From Flavobacteriales bacterium (GTDB lineage: Bacteria > Bacteroidota > Bacteroidia > Flavobacteriales_C > GCA-002722245), in contig JAHEZM010000021.1 in the NCBI GenBank assembly GCA_023251075.1, positions 1-57,331 on the forward strand: a stretch of 57,331 nucleotides of DNA, in the 5' to 3' direction. Shown here piece by piece: positions 26,165 to 33,537 of the stretch (position 1 is the first letter of the stretch; every line of letters starts with the position of its first letter). A program made the translations under genes and the position numbers. Under the pieces are notes generated by a model. It did no database searches and had not been told where the DNA came from. It saw only the letters and a list, made by a program, of their open reading frames with translations.

Positions 26165-27805
26165 TTATTCCACCGCCTTACTCACAATCACTTTTGCTTC
26201 ATCCTGAATACTTCTCAAGTGACTTTCGCCCATGAAACTTTCGGCATAAATTTTATAGATATTTTCTGTACCACTCGGACGAGCAGCGAACCATCCGTTT
26301 TTAGAAACTACTTTTAATCCACCTATAGATGCGCCATTTCCTGGGGCTGATGTTAGCATTAAATTGATTTCATCTCCTGCTAAATGTGTTGATTTCACTT
26401 GCTCAGGGGATAGTTTTGCTAAAGCCGTTTTTTGTTCTGGTGTTGCCGGAGCATCAATTCTATCGTAAACCGGGGCGCCAAATTCCTGCGTGAATTCGTT
26501 GTAAATTTCCTGAGGATCTTTTCCGGTACGTGCAGTAATTTCTGCAGAAAGCAAAGCAGGAATTAATCCATCTTTATCGGTAGTCCACACCGATCCGTCT
26601 TTTCTCAAAAAAGAAGCACCCGCACTTTCTTCACCCACAAATCCTAAAGATCCATCCATCAATCCATCTACAAACCATTTAAAACCAACAGGAACTTCTA
26701 CTACTTTTCTACCTATTTTATTTGCTATTAAATCAATCATATTACTACTCACTAATGTTTTACCAATAGCTGCATTGGCACTCCACTGCGGACGGTTTCT
26801 AAACAAATAATCAATCATTACCGCGATGTAATGATTGGGCTGCATTAAGCCACCACTTTGGGTTACAATGCCATGACGATCATGATCGGTATCACAAGCA
26901 AATGCAATATCGAATTTATCTTTCAACTCAATTAAACTCTTCATCGCATAGGGTGATGACGGATCCATACGCACTTTTCCATCCCAATCCTGAGTCATAA
27001 AACAAAAAGTAAAATCTACTTCTTCGCTCATCACCGTTAAATCTAAATTGTATTTCTCTGCAATTCTACCCCAATACTTCACTCCTGCCCCACCTAGCGG
27101 ATGAACACCCATTTTAATTTTTGAAGAACGCAATAAATCGGTATCCAATACATTCGATAAATCATTCACATAAGCAGTGATATAATCGTAACGTAAGGTT
27201 GTAGCAACTTTTAAAGCTTTCTCATATGGAATTCTTTTTACTTCTTTCAAATTCCCTTCTAATATTTCATTGGCTTTTTTCTCTATCCATGAAGTAGCAT
27301 CAGAACCCGCTGGTCCGCCATGCGGAGGATTGTATTTAAATCCACCATCTTCCGGCGGATTGTGAGAAGGAGTAATAACTATACCATCAGCAAAACCCTC
27401 TTTTCTTCCTTTATTGTAAGTGAGTATCGCATGAGAAACCGCAGGGGTTGGGGTATATTCATCATCTTTTGAAATGAAGATTTGAACTTCATTTGCTGCC
27501 ATAACCTCCAGTGTACTTCTGAAGGCTGGTGTAGATAAAGCATGAGTATCAATACCTATAAAAAGTGGACCATCGATTTTAAAATGTTTGCGGTATAAAA
27601 CCACCGCCTGACTCACCGCCAAAATATGATTTTCATTAAAGCTATTGTGCACCGATGAACCACGATGTCCTGATGTTCCAAAAGCAATTCGCTGATCTCT
27701 ATTGGTAGGATCAGGAATTCCGCTATAATAAGAAGAAATTAACTTAGGAATATTTACCAAACGACGATGTGATGGAAATTTTCCTGCGTTGGGATGTAAA
27801 CTCAT
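26165..27805 (-). CDS. pgm: Phosphoglucomutase (alpha-D-glucose phosphate-specific)
   Basis: Interconverts glucose 1-phosphate and glucose 6-phosphate, linking glycolysis to the glucan operon upstream and to nucleotide-sugar synthesis. The 546-aa protein has all four active-site loops: ITPSHNPPEDGG with the phosphoserine (about residue 147), metal loop FACDTDHDRHG (about 302-312), sugar-binding GEESAGASF, and phosphate loop RPSGTENIYK near the C-terminus. The N-terminal AFGTSGHRG is typical. Length is that of the PgmA-like bacterial family. It begins 5 bp after the nucleotidyltransferase gene on the same strand. Confidence 0.96.
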   Translation of the reverse strand: MSLHPNAGKFPSHRRLVNIPKLISSYYSGIPDPTNRDQRIAFGTSGHRGSSVHNSFNENHILAVSQAVVLYRKHFKIDGPLFIGIDTHALSTPAFRSTLEVMAANEVQIFISKDDEYTPTPAVSHAILTYNKGRKEGFADGIVITPSHNPPEDGGFKYNPPHGGPAGSDATSWIEKKANEILEGNLKEVKRIPYEKALKVATTLRYDYITAYVNDLSNVLDTDLLRSSKIKMGVHPLGGAGVKYWGRIAEKYNLDLTVMSEEVDFTFCFMTQDWDGKVRMDPSSPYAMKSLIELKDKFDIAFACDTDHDRHGIVTQSGGLMQPNHYIAVMIDYLFRNRPQWSANAAIGKTLVSSNMIDLIANKIGRKVVEVPVGFKWFVDGLMDGSLGFVGEESAGASFLRKDGSVWTTDKDGLIPALLSAEITARTGKDPQEIYNEFTQEFGAPVYDRIDAPATPEQKTALAKLSPEQVKSTHLAGDEINLMLTSAPGNGASIGGLKVVSKNGWFAARPSGTENIYKIYAESFMGESHLRSIQDEAKVIVSKAVE

Positions 27806-27810
27806 AAGAT

Positions 27811-28284
27811 TTATTTTTTAGATAAATTTTGTATTCTTTGCAGTTCTTCTACGTCTTGTTTGTCTTTTAATCTGTCATTTGAAATTTTTGATAATACTAA
27901 ATGATTCAAATGCAAAACAGGAATTTGAAATTCTCCTAAAGGAAGAAACACCTTATCTTTCCATGCGTCATTAAACTTAACACCAGAGATAATGGTAAGA
28001 AAATCTACTCTTAATGGAGCCTCTCCAAAATAAAATGAAGTGGGCAATTCAAAATTCAAATCATTTACCTGATCTATAGTATCTTCCGTAAACCCCTCTC
28101 CTTTCAAAAGATTAACAAACTTAGTTTTATTGTTGTTATCAGGCCTTAACCATATGTCCATATCACCAGTAGCTCTGTTGTACCCGTGAAAATTCACAGC
28201 GTAGCCCCCAATCAAAATAAAATCAATATCGTTGACTATTAATTTTTTTAAAAACTCTTTATGTGGCTCATAGAAAATGTACAT
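27811..28284 (-). CDS. Nucleotidyltransferase-fold protein (DUF6036/AbiEii-like), second gene of a two-gene cassette
   Basis: 157-aa protein with a minimal nucleotidyltransferase site: FILIGGYAVNFHGYNRATGD gives the GG..A..HG loop, GDMDIWLRP the D-x-D metal pair, and LRVDFLTII the third acidic residue. Such proteins are often toxin or modifier components next to a small partner. The ATG at 28284 lies 2 bp after the stop of the 80-aa gene upstream, so the two are an operon. It separates pgm from the glucan operon and does not look metabolic. A toxin-antitoxin role is inference. Confidence 0.8.
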   Translation of the reverse strand: MYIFYEPHKEFLKKLIVNDIDFILIGGYAVNFHGYNRATGDMDIWLRPDNNNKTKFVNLLKGEGFTEDTIDQVNDLNFELPTSFYFGEAPLRVDFLTIISGVKFNDAWKDKVFLPLGEFQIPVLHLNHLVLSKISNDRLKDKQDVEELQRIQNLSKK

Positions 28285-28286
28285 TC

Positions 28287-28529
28287 TTACTTTTTTATAT
28301 GTATCACTTTAGTCCACAATTTAGAGAATGATTTTTCGATCTCACCAAAAGCAATTTTATTTAATTCTTGTAAATACTGTAAACGCTCAATGGGGGTTAG
28401 CTTGGCAGAATACAACCTTCTCTCCTGCTCCATCTCTTCGAAAGAGGCAACTTTAAATGTTTTAAAAGAATCACTCAATCGATAACTCGCTGAAGGTTCA
28501 TTCAATTTGTTTTCATCTGCGCTTTCCAT
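28287..28529 (-). CDS. Small acidic/charged protein paired with the nucleotidyltransferase
   Basis: 80 aa, no signal peptide. The central part KTFKVASFEEMEQERRLYSA and the segment LTPIERLQYLQELNKIAFG look like a conserved helical module; I recall similar short proteins (F..FeeM..e......LTP.eRL..L..L) directly before DUF6036-type nucleotidyltransferases in other bacteria. That recollection needs a search. The stop is 2 bp from the partner's ATG. Candidate antitoxin, adaptor or substrate of the partner; function unknown. Confidence 0.7.
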   Translation of the reverse strand: MESADENKLNEPSASYRLSDSFKTFKVASFEEMEQERRLYSAKLTPIERLQYLQELNKIAFGEIEKSFSKLWTKVIHIKK

Positions 28530-28586
28530 AATAACAATTTACAAAAAAAATGCAACCCATTCACTGGCTTAGATAGTTATTCGACT

Positions 28587-30056
28587 TTACTTCTTTTTCT
28601 TAACTACTTTTTTTGCCACTGGTTTCACTTTTTTCGCCACCACTTTTTTCTTAGATGCTGCTTTAACGGCTACCTTCTTTTTGGCAACTTCTGCTTTTTT
28701 CTTAATCGGAGTTGCTTTTTTAACTACTACTTTTTTCTTTGCTTCCGTTTTCTTTTTAGCAGGAGCTTTTTTAGCTACTGATTTTTTAGAAGCAACTACT
28801 TTCATTTCTTTTGAAGTTTTTACTTTAGCAGGCAACGCTTTGTTTTTTGGTGCCGCATCCAACTTCGCAATATGTTGATTTACGCGCTCTTCAAAATCGG
28901 TTAACACATTCATATAATTGATGAATGCCTCGTAGGGTGTGTTGTAGTGATTGAAATATTTGTGTACATCACCATCGTTAAAAAACTTGGTACACATATA
29001 ATAAAAGTGGTCACTCGTTTGTAAATAGCGCCAATCTTTTTGAATACCTGCATCTTTAATTCTCTTCACCTTATCTTCTAAACGATACAAACTTTCAAAA
29101 GCGTCATCCTGAATATGATTTCCTAACCATGCTGATAAATCTCGTTCTTCATCAGCCCAGGAAATAGGATTATCAATACTCAATGCACCACGAACATCCA
29201 ATTCTGCAACTGCTTCTGAAGGAGTGCAAAAACGAAATTCAGAACGACTCAATACCAATCGTGGTAAGTGATACATGAAATCAAAAATTCCACTTTCTTT
29301 CCATTGATGCTCACCAAAAGTTTCATAATCCATAAACAAATTCACTATCTCTTCAGTCCATGAAATTGAATTCAACCAATCCACATATTTATCGGCAGTT
29401 AACGGATAAGCATCCCAAGAAGATTGAGAAAAGCGAAAAGCGATATCATCACTTAATTTGTAATTTTTCAATAACAATTTCAAATCAGGAACATGTGCAT
29501 TTCTGTACACATAATTCGGACTTTGCCAGCCACCCAACACTTTATCGGCCCCTTCGGTAACCATGGTTTTGTATCCCATTTGATTCACCATCCAACCAAT
29601 ATGATTAGAATAAATCAACTCTGTATTTCTGAATACTTTCGGTTTTTGTCCGAACAACTCTTCTATTTTTTTTGCTTGTTTTTCAACCTGCTTCGTGAAC
29701 TCCTCCTGGCTTACCAAAGCAGAGAGTGAGTGCGAGTAAGTTTCAGCCAAGAACTCAACACAACCTGTTTCAGCCAAACGTTTAAAGCTTTCCAAAACAT
29801 CTTGTGCATACATTTCAAACTGATCTAAAGCAGTACCCGAAATAGAGAAACTCACTTTAAATTGTCCGTTGAATTCTTTAATTAAATTCAGCAAAAGATT
29901 ATTCATAGGCAAGTAGCATTTGTCGGCTACTTTACGCATGATACCCCAGTTTGCTTCATCATCGTAATAATGATGATTTTTACTGATATCGAAAAAACGG
30001 TAATATCTCAACCTCATAGGTTGATGTACCTGAAAATAAAAACACAACTTCTTCAT
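28587..30056 (-). CDS. GH57 family alpha-amylase-like enzyme with lysine-rich histone-H1-like tail
   Basis: Retaining alpha-glucan hydrolase or transglycosylase of family GH57, cytoplasmic (no signal peptide). Family motifs: HQP (11-13), EFLAETYSHS (101-110), nucleophile motif FRNTELIYS (Glu about 146) and acid/base motif FMDYETFGEH (Asp about 243). The catalytic part ends near residue 400. The last 85-90 residues are almost only Lys, Ala, Val and Pro (KKAPAKKKTEAKKKVV and similar), as in histone H1-like or HU C-terminal tails, and are not part of GH57. The ATG overlaps the glycogen-synthase-like stop as TAATG. Last gene of the glucan operon. Confidence 0.9.
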   Translation of the reverse strand: MKKLCFYFQVHQPMRLRYYRFFDISKNHHYYDDEANWGIMRKVADKCYLPMNNLLLNLIKEFNGQFKVSFSISGTALDQFEMYAQDVLESFKRLAETGCVEFLAETYSHSLSALVSQEEFTKQVEKQAKKIEELFGQKPKVFRNTELIYSNHIGWMVNQMGYKTMVTEGADKVLGGWQSPNYVYRNAHVPDLKLLLKNYKLSDDIAFRFSQSSWDAYPLTADKYVDWLNSISWTEEIVNLFMDYETFGEHQWKESGIFDFMYHLPRLVLSRSEFRFCTPSEAVAELDVRGALSIDNPISWADEERDLSAWLGNHIQDDAFESLYRLEDKVKRIKDAGIQKDWRYLQTSDHFYYMCTKFFNDGDVHKYFNHYNTPYEAFINYMNVLTDFEERVNQHIAKLDAAPKNKALPAKVKTSKEMKVVASKKSVAKKAPAKKKTEAKKKVVVKKATPIKKKAEVAKKKVAVKAASKKKVVAKKVKPVAKKVVKKKK

Positions 30057-31339
30057 TATCTAACCTGCTTTAATGTTTCAACATAAACTTCCTTAACCCT
30101 TAATGCTGCATATTCCCACTTCATTCCATCCACCTCTTTCCAACCTTCTTCAGCTAATATTTTTGCAATTTCAGGATACGACAATAAACCGATAATTGAA
30201 TCGGCTAACTTATTGATATTCCAAAAATCGACTTTGATCACATACCTTAATACCTCCGCAACACCCGATTGGTTCGATATAATAACAGGAACACCCGAAC
30301 GCATTGCTTCTAATGGTGTAATTCCAAAAGGTTCAGAAACCGATGGCATTACATAAACATTACTCATACCGTACATCTTATCGGTTTCAGCAGAGTTCAA
30401 AAATCCTGTAAAGTGAAAGCGGGAACTCATTCTAAGTTCAGCTACTCTTTCCACCAATTTGATGTACATATCGCCATGACCCGCCATTACAAAATGAACA
30501 TCGGGCATTACATCCAATACTTTTTTGGCAGCTTCTACAAAATAATCCGGACCTTTTTGAAAAGTGATTCTTCCTAAAAAAGTCACAATTTTTTTATCTA
30601 ATAAGTTCTCTTTTTTGTAAATCGTTTTTTCTCTGTTGATTACTGCATTATGCACCACCACTACCTTGTGCGGAGGAACACCATACCTGTCAATCAAAAT
30701 CCTTCTGGTTAAACGACTCACCGCAATGATATTATCGGCAGCATGAAAACCAGCTCTTTCTATTTCGTAAACTGTTTGGTTAACGTGTTCTCCCGATCTG
30801 TCGAATTCAGTAGCATGAACATGCACTACCAATGGTTTTCCACTAATTTGTTTCGCAGCAATACCTGCCTGATACGTTAGCCAATCATGCGCATGAATAA
30901 TATCGAAATCATTATTTTTTGCAATTTGCATGGCTACCAAAGCATATTGCTCTACTTCTCTAATTAAGTCTCTTCCGTATTTTCCGGTGAAAGCATATTT
31001 CACTTTTTGCCCCTCTAGCTGTTGCACTGAAGATGAATTTTCATCCTGAGAAAGAATAAAATCTTCGGGAGAAACATAAGGAACAATAGGAGAATTTATT
31101 TGGAAATAATTTAATCGTTTTAAATTTTCAATAATCGTTTGATCCCCATAATCCACCACTACTTCATTCGCATCAACAAAACGAAATTTACTTTTATCTT
31201 CTTCTCCATACAACTTCGGAACAACAAAAAGCACGTCGGTTTTTTGATGTAACAAGCCACTTACCAAGCCATAGCAAGCAGTACCTAAACCTCCCGAAAT
31301 GTGAGGTGGAAATTCCCAACCGAACATTAATACACGCAT
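30056..31339 (-). CDS. GT4 family glycogen-synthase-like glycosyltransferase
   Basis: 427-aa GT-B enzyme. The N-terminus MFGWEFPPHISGGLGTACYG carries the G-G-L-G-T nucleotide-sugar loop of glycogen/starch synthases. DIIHAHDWLTYQAGIAAK and the donor-site motif EPFGITPLEAMRSGVPVI (E-x7-E) complete the site. It lacks the typical glgA N-terminal KTGGL, so it belongs to the GT4 rather than GT5 type, as in the GH133-GT4-GH57 clusters of other Bacteroidota. Expected to elongate alpha-1,4-glucan from a nucleotide glucose. Coupled to the GH57 gene by a 1-bp stop/start overlap and 25 bp after the debranching enzyme. Confidence 0.88.
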   Translation of the reverse strand: MRVLMFGWEFPPHISGGLGTACYGLVSGLLHQKTDVLFVVPKLYGEEDKSKFRFVDANEVVVDYGDQTIIENLKRLNYFQINSPIVPYVSPEDFILSQDENSSSVQQLEGQKVKYAFTGKYGRDLIREVEQYALVAMQIAKNNDFDIIHAHDWLTYQAGIAAKQISGKPLVVHVHATEFDRSGEHVNQTVYEIERAGFHAADNIIAVSRLTRRILIDRYGVPPHKVVVVHNAVINREKTIYKKENLLDKKIVTFLGRITFQKGPDYFVEAAKKVLDVMPDVHFVMAGHGDMYIKLVERVAELRMSSRFHFTGFLNSAETDKMYGMSNVYVMPSVSEPFGITPLEAMRSGVPVIISNQSGVAEVLRYVIKVDFWNINKLADSIIGLLSYPEIAKILAEEGWKEVDGMKWEYAALRVKEVYVETLKQVR

Positions 31340-31364
31340 CTCTCTCTTTTTTTAAAATACGAAT

Positions 31365-33317
31365 CTAAACTTTTTTCTTCACCTTTTGATCAATTATCTC
31401 TTTGATTCTCAGCAGTTCAGCTACACTCCACGCTTGTGAAATGGTACCCACGGCCTTATGTGGAGCCTCTCCATCGTATATTTCAGCAACAGAGCCAACT
31501 CCATATTCAAAGATTGCATCTTCAAAACCTTTGTAAATTTTCTTCACCAGCGATAAACCTTTATCACCGTGTATTTTTACTATGGCTTCGCAGAAGTGTC
31601 CTAACAACCAAGGCCAAACAATACCTTGGTGATACATATAGTCTCTTTCTTTTTGATCTCCTCTGTATATTCCTTTGTAATTCGAATCTGTTTGAGCCAA
31701 TGTGCGCAAACCTCTTGGGGTTAACAAATATTCTTTTACTACTTCCAATACCGATTTAGCAGCACTGCCTTCAATCAAAGGATAAGGAAGTGAAATTGCA
31801 AAAACCTGATTCGGACGAATAGACCAATCTACCTTTTGTTCATTGATAAAATCGGCTAAATATCCTTTTTCTTTGGAGTAGAATAATTCTTTAAAAGTTG
31901 ATTTTATTTTAACCGGAATAGCTTTCCATTCTTTCACAAAATCTTTATCGTTTGCTTCTTTCGCCAATTCCAACGAAAAGCAAATTGCATTGTACCATAA
32001 GGCGTTTAAATCCACTGCATGACCAGCGCGTGGTGTAACCGGTTTTCCATCCACCATTGCATCCATCCATGTTAGTGCCACATCTTCTTGTCCGCCCCAC
32101 AACAATCCATTCTCTTTCATATGGATATTGTAATGTGTTCCTTCTTTGTAGCACGATAAAATTTCTTTCATTTTATCGCCATAGCTCAACCACAATTCAC
32201 TTGATTTACCAGTATGTTCAGCATATTCCTGAAGAGCCCAAAAAAACCAAAGAGAAGCATCAGCCGAATTGTATCGTGCTTCTTCGCCTACTCCAATATT
32301 GGTTAGTAAGCCATCTTGCAAATCTTGCAGCATGGTATCAAAGGCATCTTTACACACTTCTGGTTGATTTCTGCTTAATGTTAATCCGGGCAAAGAAATA
32401 AAAGTATCTCTACCCCATCTTCCAAACCAATGAAAACCAGCCGTAATTTCTGTTCCTTTTTTTGTTTTCGATATGAATTGCTCAGCAGCAATATCTAAAG
32501 AAGATTCAAAATTTTTAATCGTTTTTCTATTCTTGAATTCAGTATTGAAAAATTTTGCTAATTCGTGTGGTTCAGTTTCAGAAGTACCTACAGAAAATAT
32601 AATTTCTTCGCCAGGAGTCATATTCAAAGAAAATATTCCGGGTTGAAACAAATCTTCTTTGTATTCATAACCTCGCTCCATCTCTCTTAAATACTCATTA
32701 TCGAAATACCATTCGTAAGTTTCTTTAAAATCAATTTCTTTGGAACACTGCATATGCAAAGCATCAAAATCGCGATACATTTGATAACTCATTCCATTAT
32801 TAATAGAGTCGCAATTGCGATGAACTCTATTGTTTTTGGCTAAATCATGATAATTTCTAAAAGAAGTAAAAGGCTCTAGTTTCAAGCGAATATTTTCTTT
32901 TCCTTTTAAATAAGAATAACGAATCAACAGTCGATTTTCATTTTGCACCAAAAGTAATTCTTTTTTCAGCGTTACATTTCCCAACTGATAAATCCACGTT
33001 GGAATTTTATCCATATGAAATTGAGTAAGCAATGAAAAACCTTGTGGGTGAAGAACTCCAGGATATTGATGTGTAGCTAAATGGAAAGTATGTTTTTCAT
33101 GAATTACCGTTTCATCTAAACAAGCCAACATTACATAGCAAAAATCACTGCTGATATAAGGTTGCCTTAACACCAGCATACCATGATATTTTCTGGTATT
33201 GCATAATGAAATACTAGAACTTGAAAAAGCTCCTGTTTCATTCGCTTCTAAAAATTCCCGATGAAAAGAAAAATTCGAATCGACTAATTGCTCTTTATTA
33301 AAAGAAAGGTAACTCAC
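31365..33317 (-). CDS. Glycogen debranching enzyme (GH133 amylo-alpha-1,6-glucosidase)
   Basis: 650 aa. The N-terminal bacterial/archaeal GDE domain includes NTRKYHGMLV and RLLIRYSYLKGKENIRLKLE. The C-terminal (alpha/alpha)6 barrel has AGFHWFGRWGRDTFISLPGL, DASLWFFWALQEY, WMDAMVDGKPVTPRAGHAVD and YHQGIVWPWLLGHF, the usual signature of GH133. It hydrolyses alpha-1,6 branches of glycogen in the cytoplasm. The start is GTG (33315-33317), overlapping the stop of the upstream small gene by one base; the product begins SYLSFNKEQLVDSNFS. Relatives start at a comparable point. Confidence 0.93.
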   Translation of the reverse strand: MSYLSFNKEQLVDSNFSFHREFLEANETGAFSSSSISLCNTRKYHGMLVLRQPYISSDFCYVMLACLDETVIHEKHTFHLATHQYPGVLHPQGFSLLTQFHMDKIPTWIYQLGNVTLKKELLLVQNENRLLIRYSYLKGKENIRLKLEPFTSFRNYHDLAKNNRVHRNCDSINNGMSYQMYRDFDALHMQCSKEIDFKETYEWYFDNEYLREMERGYEYKEDLFQPGIFSLNMTPGEEIIFSVGTSETEPHELAKFFNTEFKNRKTIKNFESSLDIAAEQFISKTKKGTEITAGFHWFGRWGRDTFISLPGLTLSRNQPEVCKDAFDTMLQDLQDGLLTNIGVGEEARYNSADASLWFFWALQEYAEHTGKSSELWLSYGDKMKEILSCYKEGTHYNIHMKENGLLWGGQEDVALTWMDAMVDGKPVTPRAGHAVDLNALWYNAICFSLELAKEANDKDFVKEWKAIPVKIKSTFKELFYSKEKGYLADFINEQKVDWSIRPNQVFAISLPYPLIEGSAAKSVLEVVKEYLLTPRGLRTLAQTDSNYKGIYRGDQKERDYMYHQGIVWPWLLGHFCEAIVKIHGDKGLSLVKKIYKGFEDAIFEYGVGSVAEIYDGEAPHKAVGTISQAWSVAELLRIKEIIDQKVKKKV

Positions 33318-33511
33318 TAGTTAGCCAATTCTTTTTCAGCTTGTGCCCAGTTTTCTTCTGCAGATGTTGAACCACCGTTGCTTACAAAAATTTCAAAAGC
33401 ACGTTTTTGAATGTCTTCAAAAGAAACCAATGTTTGTTGTTTCTTCGTTGTTTTTTTTGCTGCTGGTTTAGCAGTCTCTTTTTTCTTTGTTGTTGTACCT
33501 TTAGTTGCCAT
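33317..33511 (-). CDS. Small DUF2934-like protein with Lys/Ala-rich N-terminus
   Basis: 64 aa from ATG 33511 (the frame reaches a TTG at 33520). The first 28 residues are Lys, Thr, Ala rich (KKKETAKPAAKKTTKKQQ). The rest, FEDIQKRAFEIFVSNGGSTS and NWAQAEKELAN, matches the DUF2934 pattern (I..rAYelye..G...g...dWl.AE.el). It sits between the GH63-like and GH133 genes with a 1-bp overlap with the latter. The basic tract echoes the tail of the GH57 enzyme at the end of this operon. Role unknown. Confidence 0.75.
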   Translation of the reverse strand: MATKGTTTKKKETAKPAAKKTTKKQQTLVSFEDIQKRAFEIFVSNGGSTSAEENWAQAEKELAN

Positions 33512-33537
33512 TTTTCCCAATATTAATATAGTTAATG

